A stretch of DNA of 64,000 nt from Nocardia cyriacigeorgica NBRC 100375 (GCF_000308555.1 NZ_BAFY01000203.1:18239-82238), one strand, 5' to 3'; shown: positions 55,813-64,000, counted from the stretch's first letter. The notes: a model not told the origin generated them from the letters alone. A program made the numbers and translations.

Positions 55813-56670
55813 CTAATCGTTCTGGAAGTAGCTCAGCAGGCGCAGGATCTCGACGTAGAGCCAGACCAAGGTGACGGTCAGGCCGAGGGCGACGCCCCAG
55901 GCGGCCTTCTCCGGCGCCTGGGCGCGGATCAGCTGGTCGGCGGCGTCGAAGTCGAGCAGGAAGCTGAACGCGGCGATCGCGATGCAGACCAGGCTGAAGA
56001 TGATGGCGATCGGGCCGCCGTCACGCAGGCCGAAGCCGCCGTCGGTGAAGAAGCTGGCGATCAGGTTGCCCACGATCAGCACCAGCACACCGATCATCGC
56101 GCCGACGATCATCCGGGTGAACCGCGGCGTGACGCGGATGGCGCCGGTCTTGTAGACGACCAGCATGCCCGCGAACACACCGAAGGTGCCAAGCACCGCC
56201 TGGCCGATCAGCGCCGAACCGCCGGCACCGCCGAAGGAGATGTCGGTGAACATCAGCGACAGCGCACCGAGGAACAGGCCCTCGGCGACCGCGTAGCCCA
56301 GCACGATGGCGGGGTTGTCCATCTTGCGGCCGAAGCTGGCGACCAGCACCAGCACCAGACCGACCAGGCCGCCGCCGATGACGAACAGCGGCGCGAGGCC
56401 GTTGTTGGCGCTGCTCAGGATGTAGGAGATCAGGGCCGAGACCGCCAGCACACCCAGCGTGATGCCTGTCTTGGTGACCACGTCGTCGATGGTCATCGAC
56501 CGGGCGGCGGGGGCCTGCTGGTAGGGCTGGTACTGCGGGGGCTGGCCGTACTGGTTACCGAACTGCTGGCCCAGCTGCCCCGCACCGGCCACGCCCGAAC
56601 CGAAGTTGGCGTAACCGCCACCTTCCTGTTTCGGCAAATTCTTGAATACCGGATTGCTTGTGGCGCGCAC
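55813..56670 (-). CDS. Bax inhibitor-1/YccA family membrane protein
   Basis: 285 residues. A Gln/Tyr/Pro-rich cytoplasmic N-terminus (QQFGNQYGQPPQYQPYQQAP) is followed by seven hydrophobic helices (GITLGVLAVSALISYILSSA, PLFVIGGGLVGLVLVLVASF, VLGYAVAEGLFLGALSLMF and others), ending in VLWYVEILRLLSYF-like LVWLYVEILRLLSYFQND. BI-1 homologues conduct Ca/H in bacteria or guard membranes. M. tuberculosis carries a relative at the same place (Rv1072, from memory). Confidence 0.88.
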   Translation of the reverse strand: MRATSNPVFKNLPKQEGGGYANFGSGVAGAGQLGQQFGNQYGQPPQYQPYQQAPAARSMTIDDVVTKTGITLGVLAVSALISYILSSANNGLAPLFVIGGGLVGLVLVLVASFGRKMDNPAIVLGYAVAEGLFLGALSLMFTDISFGGAGGSALIGQAVLGTFGVFAGMLVVYKTGAIRVTPRFTRMIVGAMIGVLVLIVGNLIASFFTDGGFGLRDGGPIAIIFSLVCIAIAAFSFLLDFDAADQLIRAQAPEKAAWGVALGLTVTLVWLYVEILRLLSYFQND

Positions 56671-56832
56671 CGTTTATCCCTTTCTGGAGTCGTGGCCCAC
56701 GTCGATGCGTGGCCGCCGGAATCGAGCTACCGCCCGATTTCCAACTTGTTCTGTCCAACGTTCATCGCCGGCGTCGAGTTCCCGGACGGCGACTCGGCGT
56801 TGCGACAAAGACCGACAAATCGGACTCTACCG

Positions 56833-57978
56833 TTATTGGACATCGTGCAGGCCACACACCGACCGGGTGACGGTGAATTTGCGGTTGCGCCCGATGACGT
56901 CGGTGCGCCCGACCATCCGCTCCACCACACCCCGGTAATTGAGATGGGTGTTGTAGACGGTCCACAGTTCCCCGCCCGGACGCAGCACCCGCCCGGTCTG
57001 GGTGAACATCTTGATCGCCGACCCGGTGTGCACCGCGGCGCCGACGTGGAACGGCGGATTACACAGCACCAGATCGGCGCTGTTGTCTGGTGCGGTCGAC
57101 ATCGCGTCGTCGCGCACCACCGTGACCCGATCGGAGACGTCGTTGGCGGCGGCCGTTGCCACCGCCGAGGCCACCGCGGCGGCGGACTGATCGGTGCCGA
57201 TCACCTCCAGCCGGGGCCTGGCCTTGGCGAGCGCGACGGCCAGGATTCCGGTTCCGCAGCCGAGATCGATGGCGGTGCGGGCGTCGGGCTTCATCGCCTT
57301 CATGTGCTGGAGCAGGAAGCGGGTGCCGATATCGAGGCGGGCACCGGAGAAGGCGGCACCGTGCGCGACGACGTCGATATCGAGTTCGCCGAGCCGCTCG
57401 CGCACCGGAAACGGCGGCTCACCCAGCTGCTTGGGGCCGCTGACCAGCAGCATGCGCGACTTCTGGCGGCCACGGCTGGCCCGCACATCGGTGAAGGATT
57501 CGCCGAGCACCTCGTTCATCGTGGTGGTCAGGTACTTGTCGCGGCCGCCGGCGAAGACCTCGACGTCGGGTTCGGCGAATCGGGCGATGGCGTCGGCGAT
57601 CTCGCTCAGCCCGGCCAGCACGCGTGGCAGCCGCAGCAGAACCACCCGCACGCCTTTGAGCAGACCGGCATCGAGGGCATGGGCGGTGTAGCGGTCGGCG
57701 AGACCGAGGGTGCGGGCGTTGGCGGCGAGGGCGAGTTCACCGGTGAGCAGATCCTGGTGCACGCGTAGACCCCGCAGGTCGTGTGCGGCGGCGGCGCCGA
57801 GGGTGAGGGCGCCGTAGCTGTCGCCGATAATGGCAACTTCCCCGCTATCCGCGGCGGCCAACGCGTCGGCCGCGACATCGAGAATCAACCGATCAGCGGC
57901 ATCGACGGCATACAGGTTCGGCGCCTCCACATCCGGATACCGGCGCAGTCGCCCCAGCAGATCCTCCACATTCAGCAC
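56833..57978 (-). CDS. RlmG/RsmC-type class I methyltransferase
   Basis: 381 residues. The N-terminal half is a degenerate methyltransferase-like domain (ADSGEVAIIGDSYGALTLGA). The C-terminal half carries SAM motif I AIDLGCGTGILAVALAKA and the catalytic NPPF in DLVLCNPPFHVGAAVHTG, typical of guanine-N2 rRNA methyltransferases. The duplicated layout is that of RlmG (23S) and RsmC (16S). Which rRNA is modified cannot be decided here. Single gene, divergent from the AMIN-like lipoprotein. Confidence 0.85.
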   Translation of the reverse strand: MLNVEDLLGRLRRYPDVEAPNLYAVDAADRLILDVAADALAAADSGEVAIIGDSYGALTLGAAAAHDLRGLRVHQDLLTGELALAANARTLGLADRYTAHALDAGLLKGVRVVLLRLPRVLAGLSEIADAIARFAEPDVEVFAGGRDKYLTTTMNEVLGESFTDVRASRGRQKSRMLLVSGPKQLGEPPFPVRERLGELDIDVVAHGAAFSGARLDIGTRFLLQHMKAMKPDARTAIDLGCGTGILAVALAKARPRLEVIGTDQSAAAVASAVATAAANDVSDRVTVVRDDAMSTAPDNSADLVLCNPPFHVGAAVHTGSAIKMFTQTGRVLRPGGELWTVYNTHLNYRGVVERMVGRTDVIGRNRKFTVTRSVCGLHDVQ

Positions 57979-58101
57979 CCGTCAAGTGTGCTAGATCGTT
58001 GCCCGGCAAGCACATCTGCCCCGATTCGGGCGGGTTTCGGCAGCCGAACACCCCGGCCGAATACCCCGTGCGAGCGGGCAATGATGGGTAACATTTGCCA
58101 C

Positions 58102-58695
58102 ATGCGTAACAAGCTGGTGGTCGGCATCGTTGCCCTCGGCGTCGTCGGATTCGCGGCGGCCTGCGGCGACAGCGAACCGACCCCCGCCACCGTCGTCGAC
58201 GCCCCCGCCACCTCGCCCGAGACGAGCACCACCATGGCCGCACCCCCCTCCGCCCCAGCCGATGCCGCGCCCAAACGCGCCCAGGCCTCCGGCGACGCCG
58301 CACTGACCGTCACCGACATCAGCGTCGGCCATCACGAGGGGTTCGACCGGGTCGTCTACGAGCTCGGCGGCACCGGCACGCCCGGCTGGGAGGTCGAATA
58401 CGTCGACCGGGCGGTGCAGGACGGCAGCGGTACCGCCATCGACGTCGCCGGCCAATCGGTGCTGGAAGTGCGGATCACCGGGTCGGTCTACCCGTTCGAC
58501 AGCGGGGTTGAGCCGTACTCGGGGCCGGACCCGGTCGTCGATCCCTCGGCACCGGCCGTCGCGGGGGTCTACCGGACAATCGTCTTCGAGGGCGTCACCC
58601 AGTCGTTCGTCGGCGTCAACGGCGAGCGGCCCGCGTTCTCGGTGAGCGCGCTGAGCAATCCGACCCGGCTGGTCATCGATATCGCCACCGCCTAG
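58102..58695 (+). CDS. AMIN-like-domain lipoprotein
   Basis: 197 residues from ATG 58102; ATG 58081 is a less likely upstream choice. The signal LVVGIVALGVVGFAAAC gives a lipid Cys about residue 20, followed by a Thr/Ala/Pro linker. The mature domain LTVTDISVGHHEGFDRVVYE, 'VEYVDRAVQDGSGTAI' and LSNPTRLVIDIATA resembles AMIN domains, which bind cell-wall polymers. Probably anchored outside the plasma membrane. Convergent, with a four-base overlap, with the EamA gene end. Confidence 0.83.
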   Translation: MRNKLVVGIVALGVVGFAAACGDSEPTPATVVDAPATSPETSTTMAAPPSAPADAAPKRAQASGDAALTVTDISVGHHEGFDRVVYELGGTGTPGWEVEYVDRAVQDGSGTAIDVAGQSVLEVRITGSVYPFDSGVEPYSGPDPVVDPSAPAVAGVYRTIVFEGVTQSFVGVNGERPAFSVSALSNPTRLVIDIATA

Positions 58696-59621
58696 CCCGG
58701 CCGTCCGAGCCGCGCCCGCACGGCAAGTGCGGCGCAGCCGATCACGGCCGCCCCGCCGAGCACCGTCGGCCACGTGAGTCGCTCACCGAGCAGCAACGCG
58801 GCCCAGCCGATCGTCATCACCGGCTGTACCAGCTGAATTTGACTGACCTGTGGCATCGGGCCGATCGCGAGCCCGCGGTACCAGGCGAAGAAGCCGAGGT
58901 ACATGCTCACCACCGCGAGATAGGCGAAGGCAGACCATTCGGTCACCGTGCCGCTCGGTGGATCGTGTGCGATCGACAGTCCGGTCAACACGATCATCAG
59001 CGGCGCGGCGAGCACAAGGGCCCAGGAGACCGTCTGCCACGCGCCGAGTTCCCTGGCCAGCAGCCCGCCTTCGGCATAGCCGATCGCGGCGGCCGCGACT
59101 GCGCCGAAGAGCAGCAGATCCGACCAGTGCACGGCCCCGAATCCGTCGCTTTGCACGGCGGCGAAACCGAGAGCCGCGACGGCACCGAGCGCCGCCGAGT
59201 ACCAGAAGGCGAGCGGTGGGCGTTCGTGACCGCGCAGGACGGCCGTGACCGCGGTCGCGGCGGGCAGTACAGCGATCACCACCGCACTGTGGCCCGCGGG
59301 TGCGGTGGTGAGCGCGTAGGAGGTCAGCAGCGGGAAGCCGATCACCACACCGCCGGCCACGACCGCGATCCGACCCCATTGACGTCGGCGGGGCAAGGGC
59401 TGATTGGTGATGGTCAGCGCGAGGGCGGCGAGGACGGCGGCGATGACGGCCCGGCCCGCGCCGACGAACAACGGCGACATCGCGCCGTCACCGACGGCCA
59501 CTCGCGTGAAAGGAACGGTGAAGGAGAAGGCGACGACGCCGAGCAGCCCCCAGTGCAGGCCACCGGAAACGGCCGGTAGCGGTGCGCGCGAACCGACAAT
59601 AGCGCTACTCTGTGTCTTCAT
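58692..59621 (-). CDS. EamA/DMT-family metabolite exporter
   Basis: 309 residues from ATG 59621. Ten hydrophobic helices in two EamA repeats (GLLGVVAFSFTVPFTRVAVG, GRAVIAAVLAALALTI, 'SYALTTAPAGHSAVVIAVLP' and 'YLAVVSMYLGFFAWYRGLAI', QIQLVQPVMTIGWAALLLGE). DMT carriers export amino acids, nucleosides or drugs. The start codon lies on the opposite strand of the MocR gene's ATG (shared CATG), which makes the two a regulator-transporter pair. Substrate unknown. Confidence 0.9.
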   Translation of the reverse strand: MKTQSSAIVGSRAPLPAVSGGLHWGLLGVVAFSFTVPFTRVAVGDGAMSPLFVGAGRAVIAAVLAALALTITNQPLPRRRQWGRIAVVAGGVVIGFPLLTSYALTTAPAGHSAVVIAVLPAATAVTAVLRGHERPPLAFWYSAALGAVAALGFAAVQSDGFGAVHWSDLLLFGAVAAAAIGYAEGGLLARELGAWQTVSWALVLAAPLMIVLTGLSIAHDPPSGTVTEWSAFAYLAVVSMYLGFFAWYRGLAIGPMPQVSQIQLVQPVMTIGWAALLLGERLTWPTVLGGAAVIGCAALAVRARLGRPG

Positions 59622-59632
59622 GTTCAACGATA
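59606..59632. promoter_or_regulatory. Two facing -10 hexamers around overlapping start codons
   Basis: On the plus strand TACTCT (59606-59611) ends eight bases before the MocR ATG. On the minus strand TATCGT (59632-59627) ends five bases before the EamA ATG. Both fit TANNNT at the distance of leaderless transcripts, and neither gene has a ribosome site. Confidence 0.5.
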
Positions 59633-61029
59633 GCAGCTCGCGTATCGTCGCCGACCTTCGCGCATGGATCGCCACGGCGGCACCGGGCGCGAAGCTGCCG
59701 TCGACGCGGGCGCTGGTGACGCAGTACGGCGCGAGCCCGGTGACGGTGCAGAAGGCGCTGCGCACCTTGACCGCCCAGGGCATGATCGAAACACGCCCCG
59801 GCATCGGCACTTTCGTCCACGGTGTGCGGGTGGCCCGCCCCAATGACTACGGCTGGCAGACGGCCGCGCTCGGCGCGCCGATCAGTCGCACACCACAGCT
59901 CGCCGCCGCGTTGCGCACCGCACCGACCGACGCGATCGCTCTGCATTCGGGTTATCCGGACCGGGAACTGCTACCCGAACGGCTGATCCGGGCCGCGTTC
60001 TCGCGAGCAGCGCGCGGCGCGGCGACGACGTCGCGGCCGCCCGTCGCCGGCCTTACCGAACTCCAAGCGTGGTTCGCTACCGAACTCGGCGCGGCCGTAC
60101 CGGTCGGCGTCACACCGCCCGCGCCCACGGACGCCATCATCACCCCGGGCAGCCAGAGCGGTCTCAGTAGCGCCTTCCGCGCGCTGGTCGGCGCGGGGAG
60201 GCCGCTGCTGATCGAATCGCCCACCTATTGGGGAGCCATCCTCGCCGCGCGCCAAGCCGGCATCCCGGTGGTGCCGGTGCCCAGCGGCAGCGACGGGCCC
60301 GACCCCGAGGAACTGGACCGCGCCTTCCGGCACACCGGAGCCCGCGCCTTCTACGCCCAGCCCAACTTCGCCAATCCCACTGGTGCGCGCTGGACGTCGG
60401 AGGCCGCAGACCGGGTACTCGACATCGTGCGCGGGCACGGGGCGTTCCTCATCGAAGACGACTGGGCGCACGATTTCGGCATCACCGCCGAGTCGGTGCC
60501 CGTCGCCGCGCGTGACGACGCCGGGCACGTGGTCTATCTGCGTTCGCTCACCAAGAGCGTGTCCCCGGCGGTGCGGGTCGCCGCGATCATCGCGCGCGGG
60601 CCCGCGCGTGAACGGATCCTCGCCGATACTCAGGCGGAATCGATGTATGTGAGCGGATTGTTGCAGTCGGTCGCCCTCGACGTCGTCACGCAACCGGCCT
60701 GGCGGCGCCATCTGAGAACGTTGCACCAGCAGCTTGCCGCGCGCCGCGATCTGCTCGTCGACGCACTGGGCGAGCACGCGCCCAGCGCGCATGTGACGGC
60801 CGTTCCACAGGGCGGACTGAACCTTTGGGTGCGGTCGCCCGATGGCACCGACCTGGCCCGGCTGGTCCGCGACTGCGAGGCAGAGAGCGTCATCGTGGCG
60901 GCAGGCGATGAATGGTTCCCCGCCGAGCCGACCGGGCCGTATCTGCGGCTCAACTACTCCGGTCCGAATCCCGGCGCCTTCCCGGACGGTGCACGGGTGA
61001 TCGGCCAGGCCCTCGCGCGGCAGGGCTAG
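59620..61029 (+). CDS. MocR/PdxR-type regulator (GntR HTH + aminotransferase fold)
   Basis: 469 residues. GntR winged helix at residues 1-70 (LPSTRALVTQYGASPVTVQK, RPGIGTFVHG), then a class I aminotransferase-like domain with PLP Lys312 in LRSLTKSVSPAVRV, the QPNFANPTGARW segment and EDDWAHDF. MocR proteins use PLP and an amino compound as effectors rather than catalysing transamination. It probably controls the divergent EamA exporter, with which it shares its start bases. Confidence 0.9.
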   Translation: MFNDSSSRIVADLRAWIATAAPGAKLPSTRALVTQYGASPVTVQKALRTLTAQGMIETRPGIGTFVHGVRVARPNDYGWQTAALGAPISRTPQLAAALRTAPTDAIALHSGYPDRELLPERLIRAAFSRAARGAATTSRPPVAGLTELQAWFATELGAAVPVGVTPPAPTDAIITPGSQSGLSSAFRALVGAGRPLLIESPTYWGAILAARQAGIPVVPVPSGSDGPDPEELDRAFRHTGARAFYAQPNFANPTGARWTSEAADRVLDIVRGHGAFLIEDDWAHDFGITAESVPVAARDDAGHVVYLRSLTKSVSPAVRVAAIIARGPARERILADTQAESMYVSGLLQSVALDVVTQPAWRRHLRTLHQQLAARRDLLVDALGEHAPSAHVTAVPQGGLNLWVRSPDGTDLARLVRDCEAESVIVAAGDEWFPAEPTGPYLRLNYSGPNPGAFPDGARVIGQALARQG

Positions 61030-61178
61030 CCGGGGTATCAGTTCGCCAACTTTCGCGCCACGCTTCGCCATCGGCGTAAACGACCCAGTACGGTCATGAA
61101 GACTTACGGTCAGATGCTGGCAATGTCTGTCTCCGCGAAGACACGGGGCGGCCGGCATCCGCGAGGGGAGAAAGACCG

Positions 61179-61694
61179 ATGCGACGCTACGAACGCGTGA
61201 GCCTTGCCGCCGCCTCGGTGGCGCTGGCCGGCGGACTCGTCCTGGTGAGCGCCTGTTCGAACAGCGTTTCCGGCACCGCCCAGGTCAACCAGGCCGATCT
61301 GGCCACCTACACCTCGATGGCGGCAGCGTCGTCGTCGGCGGCCGCCAAATCCGCGGCGACCACCGCCTGCGATGCGTTCAGCGACGCCAACGGCAACGCC
61401 GTGCGCAAGTTCAACGCCTACATCGACGCCAGCAACAACGACGCGCCCGACACCGCAGCCAAGGCCGCCGACGCCGAATCGGCGCTGCGTGACGGCGCGA
61501 ACGACGTCGACCGCAAACTGGTCAAGACTGTCCCCGCCGGCGTCGCCCAGGCGTTGCGGGACTGGCGCGACGACAGCAAGAAGCTGGCCGACATGCTGAA
61601 GACGAACGCGCCGACCGACCAGATGAACGACCACATCGACACCTTCAACCTCACCAAGGACGCCGCCGTCGACGCCTGCGAAGAGTACGAGTGA
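61179..61694 (+). CDS. Small helical lipoprotein
   Basis: 171 residues. Signal LAAASVALAGGLVLVSAC with lipid Cys about residue 26, then SNSVSGTAQVNQ, a start common among mycobacterial and nocardial lipoproteins. The mature part is an Ala-rich four-helix-like domain (ACDAFSDANGNAVRKFNAYI, AESALRDGANDVDRKLVK, DAAVDACEEYE) with two cysteines at its ends. Function unknown. Single gene after the MocR gene on the same strand. Confidence 0.8.
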   Translation: MRRYERVSLAAASVALAGGLVLVSACSNSVSGTAQVNQADLATYTSMAAASSSAAAKSAATTACDAFSDANGNAVRKFNAYIDASNNDAPDTAAKAADAESALRDGANDVDRKLVKTVPAGVAQALRDWRDDSKKLADMLKTNAPTDQMNDHIDTFNLTKDAAVDACEEYE

Positions 61695-61739
61695 GTACCA
61701 CGCCGGGGTATGTGTCCGGCGGCCTCTAGACTGGAGTCC

Positions 61740-62390
61740 GTGACCGACCAGCAGCCGACTCCGCACCTGCCGGGGCTCCCCCGGCTGTTCGCGCTGGTCG
61801 TGCTGCTCGGCGGGATCGTCGGCATGCATGTGGGGGTGTTCGACTTCGGGCATGCGTGGGGTGCGGCGCACAACGCGTCAGCGGTGGCGGCCACTCCGGG
61901 CCATTCGCATGGAGGCCGATCGCACGACGAGGTCGGCGCTGGGCTCGGGTCGGCACACCCGGCCGACAGCGACCCACACGCGACCGCATCCGTCACCCAC
62001 GGCGCCGACGCTGCGCTTGCGTCACATCGGTTCCCGGCGGGTGGGTCCGTAAGCCCCGTGCACAGCACCCAATCGATTGCCGGCCCGGGCGATACACGGT
62101 CCGCGGATGACCTGCTCGCGGCGACATTCGCCGCCCGGCTCGTGTCCGTCGACGCCGTCGGCGGGCACGAGCAGGACTGCGGAGACTGTGGCGTGCACGG
62201 CGGGATGCACGGTTGCGTGTTCATCCTGTCGATGCTCGGGTTGGTGATCGGGCTTGTGCTGTTGTTCCGGTTGGCATTTCAGCCATTGGACGGCCACGGA
62301 ACGCCCGGCCGTCACCGTCCGGCGCGGCGCGAACGTCCACCGCCCTGGACCATGCCGACGCTGTCGGAATTGTCGATTCTGCGAATCTGA
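61740..62390 (+). CDS. DUF6153-like His-rich membrane protein
   Basis: 216 residues from GTG 61740. Membrane helix 1 (LFALVVLLGGIVGMHVGVF) leads to a His-rich loop (HSHGGRSHDE, SDPHATASVTHG), then GGHEQDCGDCGVHGGMHGCV immediately before helix 2 (FILSMLGLVIGLVLLFRLAF). His and Cys placement suggests metal, probably copper, handling at the outer face; this is inference. Pairing with a DUF305 gene downstream is a recurring actinobacterial arrangement. Confidence 0.72.
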   Translation: MTDQQPTPHLPGLPRLFALVVLLGGIVGMHVGVFDFGHAWGAAHNASAVAATPGHSHGGRSHDEVGAGLGSAHPADSDPHATASVTHGADAALASHRFPAGGSVSPVHSTQSIAGPGDTRSADDLLAATFAARLVSVDAVGGHEQDCGDCGVHGGMHGCVFILSMLGLVIGLVLLFRLAFQPLDGHGTPGRHRPARRERPPPWTMPTLSELSILRI

Positions 62391-62472
62391 TGGGCTCCTC
62401 GCGCCCGGCCACCGAGCCGAGGCGCGCATCCTGCCTGCCCGCATGACTTCGCAATTCCCCAGGAGCACACAC

Positions 62473-63081
62473 ATGTTCATCACCCGTACCCGTTTCCTGA
62501 TCGCCGCCGTCGCCGCGGCCGCACTCACCGTCGCCGGATGTAGCGACGATTCGACCACCGCCACCGAGACCACGACCAGCGCGGCGGCCACCACCAGCGC
62601 GAGTACGCGCACCGACTTCAACGAGGCAGACGTCACCTTCTTGCAGATGATGTACCCGCATCACGCGCAGGCCGTCGACATGGCGAAGATGGTGCCGAGC
62701 CGCACCCAGAACCCGCAGCTGCTGGCGTTGGCGGCGGCGGTCGAGGCGGCGCAGGCGCCGGAGATGCAGCAGATCACCACGCTGCTCGAGAGCTTCGGCA
62801 AGCCCGCGCCGAGCGCCGAGGAGCACGGCGGACACGGTGGGCACGCGATGCCGGGCATGATGACGCCCGAGCAGATGACCGCGCTGGAAAACGCCACCGC
62901 ACCCGAGTTCGACCGGCAGTGGATGCAGATGATGATCGAGCACCACGTCGGCGCCATCGACATGGCCAACACGGTGCTGGCCGAGGGCGTCAATCCCGAC
63001 ACCAAGGCCCTGGCCACCAGCATCGTCGCCGCCCAGCAGGCCGAGATCGATCAGATGAAGCAGATGCTCGGCCAGAGCTGA
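62473..63081 (+). CDS. DUF305 lipoprotein
   Basis: 202 residues from ATG 62473 with AGGAG seven bases upstream. Signal FLIAAVAAAALTVAGC (Cys about 23), then a Thr/Ser linker. The DUF305 four-helix fold has its two signature blocks, FLQMMYPHHAQAVDMAKMV and WMQMMIEHHVGAIDMANTV, plus a Met/His-rich loop (EEHGGHGGHAMPGMMTPEQM). The His and Met residues suit copper binding. Downstream partner of the DUF6153-like gene. Confidence 0.9.
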   Translation: MFITRTRFLIAAVAAAALTVAGCSDDSTTATETTTSAAATTSASTRTDFNEADVTFLQMMYPHHAQAVDMAKMVPSRTQNPQLLALAAAVEAAQAPEMQQITTLLESFGKPAPSAEEHGGHGGHAMPGMMTPEQMTALENATAPEFDRQWMQMMIEHHVGAIDMANTVLAEGVNPDTKALATSIVAAQQAEIDQMKQMLGQS

Positions 63082-63091
63082 CGCGAGCGGG

Positions 63092-63189
63092 TGCTACTGC
63101 TCAATTCCCATCCGTGGTGAACCCACAGCAACCGTCCTAGCATGAGCCAGCTTTCGGCGCTTGACAGGACATGAGATTGAGCAGTAGCA
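63092..63189 (+). promoter_or_regulatory. Long-range inverted repeat spanning the NRPS start
   Basis: TGCTACTGCTCAAT (63092-63105) is the exact complement of ATTGAGCAGTAGCA (63176-63189), 70 bases apart. The right arm covers codons 2-7 of the NRPS if translation starts at 63171. In RNA it could hide the start region. Confidence 0.6.
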
Positions 63190-64000
63190 GCCCGACCCGC
63201 CCGCAGCCACGAACACGCCGCCGGTCGGCTCGGTCGTCGCACACCCTCGCCACACTGCTGACCACAGCGGTCGAACGAGACCCCGACGGCATCGCCGTGG
63301 TGAGCGGAAACGTCTCCCTTCGATACCGCGAACTGGACGAGCAATCCACTCGGCTGGCTCGAACGTTGTTGTCCCGAGGAGCCGGCCCGGAGTCGGCCGT
63401 GGCGATCGTCTTGCCGCGTTCGATCGAGTCGATCGTCGCGGTCTGGGCCGTGGCGAAAACCGGTGCCGCCTTCGTGCCGATCGACGCCGGCTACCCCGCC
63501 CACCGCATCGACTATCTCCTCGGCGACTGCGGTGCGGTACTGGGAATCACCGATCGGTCGTCGCTCGGCCGGCTGTCGGCCGATATCGCGTGGCTGGTTC
63601 TCGACGACGCCGCGGACATGGCCGAGATCGCCGCCGAATCCACCGTCGGTGTGTCCTACCAGGACCGTCCCACCCGCCTGAGCGCGGCGAACATCGCCTA
63701 TGTGATCTACACCTCCGGGTCCACCGGGCAGCCCAAGGGCGTCGAGGTCACCCACACCGGCCTCGCGGAGCTATGCGCGCAGCTCACCGAGCGGTACTCG
63801 GTCACAGCCGACGCTCGCACCCTGCATTTCGCGTCGCCGAGCTTCGATGCGTCGATCTTGGAACTGATGCTCGCGGTCGGGTCGGGCGCCACCATGGTGA
63901 TAGCGCCGCCGTCGATCCTCGGTGGCAACGAGTTGGCGAGCCTGATCGCCGGCGAGGGTGTGACACATGCGTTCCTGACGCCGTCAGTGCTCGCCTCCAT
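63171..64000 (+). CDS. Non-ribosomal peptide synthetase, first adenylation domain, cut by window end
   Basis: 276 codons are visible and the frame is open at the window edge. A basic leader (RPQPRTRRRSARSSHTLATL) goes straight into an adenylation domain: LRYRELDEQSTRLAR, AVAKTGAAFVPIDAGYP (A2), YVIYTSGSTGQPKGVEVTH (A3) and FASPSFDASILELM (A4, with the Asp that holds the substrate amino group). No condensation domain precedes it, so this is a loading module that starts a peptide. The specificity residues after A4 are only partly inside the window. Start is ATG 63171, or TTG 63177, which has AGGA at better spacing. Confidence 0.9.
   Translation, partial: MRLSSSSPTRPQPRTRRRSARSSHTLATLLTTAVERDPDGIAVVSGNVSLRYRELDEQSTRLARTLLSRGAGPESAVAIVLPRSIESIVAVWAVAKTGAAFVPIDAGYPAHRIDYLLGDCGAVLGITDRSSLGRLSADIAWLVLDDAADMAEIAAESTVGVSYQDRPTRLSAANIAYVIYTSGSTGQPKGVEVTHTGLAELCAQLTERYSVTADARTLHFASPSFDASILELMLAVGSGATMVIAPPSILGGNELASLIAGEGVTHAFLTPSVLAS

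Noticed and set aside
63161..63166. TTGACA as a -35 promoter box for the NRPS
   Set aside because: It lies five bases before the ATG, and no TANNNT hexamer occurs 16-18 bases further on. A promoter here would also remove the start codon from the transcript.

Overview
The window is high-GC actinobacterial DNA, most likely from Nocardia or a close mycolic-acid-containing relative. Lineage markers are mycothiol S-conjugate amidase (mca), a PatA-type acyltransferase, a short-chain Z-prenyl synthase of the Rv1086 kind, a PPE-like/EspG pair, an XRE-DUF397 pair and many short secreted or lipid-anchored proteins. No rRNA, tRNA, CRISPR array or transposase was seen. The window begins inside an ECF sigma factor gene and ends inside a non-ribosomal peptide synthetase (NRPS) gene.

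Backbone. From memory of the M. tuberculosis gene order, the genes glyA, coaA, Z-prenyl synthase, hemolysin III, DUF255 protein, Rv1083-like, mca, DUF4307, greA, metB, cbs, SGNH hydrolase, thiolase and BI-1 protein follow Rv1093 back to Rv1072 with matching relative orientations. Three accessory blocks interrupt this backbone (about 18.6-21.3, 23.6-31.5 and 36.1-51.4 kb), and accessory DNA flanks it (1-12.6 and 56.8-64 kb).

Left accessory part (1-12.6 kb). An ECF42 sigma/YCII pair lies next to an FMN-binding protein. A TetR gene diverges from a tautomerase. An aldehyde dehydrogenase + DUF779 pair follows a GAF-domain regulator. A flavin monooxygenase with an N-terminal NTF2-like domain diverges from a second, paralogous GAF regulator, with a perfect palindrome between them. 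Next come an epoxide-hydrolase-like protein and an NTF2-like protein. A TetR gene and an FAD monooxygenase diverge around two operator-like sites.

Middle (12.6-36 kb). Backbone genes alternate with a membrane adenylate cyclase, a 55-codon micro-ORF coupled to a PatA-like acyltransferase, a VapBC-type toxin-antitoxin pair, a proline/alanine-rich protein with what looks like a ruined zincin site, two VOC genes divergent from a large LuxR-ATPase regulator, and a NUDIX hydrolase.

Right-middle (36-51 kb). This block holds a glutaryl-CoA-dehydrogenase-like gene, a DUF4254 gene, and a compact type VII secretion substrate module: DUF3558 lipoprotein, small helical protein with WxG and YxxxD motifs, PPE-like protein and EspG chaperone. 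It continues with a second ECF42/YCII pair, a four-gene cassette containing XRE-DUF397, and cell-envelope genes including a frameshifted VWA lipoprotein.

Right end (51-64 kb). After cbs, SGNH hydrolase, thiolase and BI-1 come an RlmG-like methyltransferase, an AMIN-like lipoprotein, an EamA transporter and MocR regulator whose start codons share the four bases CATG, a DUF6153-DUF305 pair, and the start of an NRPS whose first codons pair with an upstream inverted-repeat arm.

Gene calls rest on reading the translations and recalled family features. No search was run.
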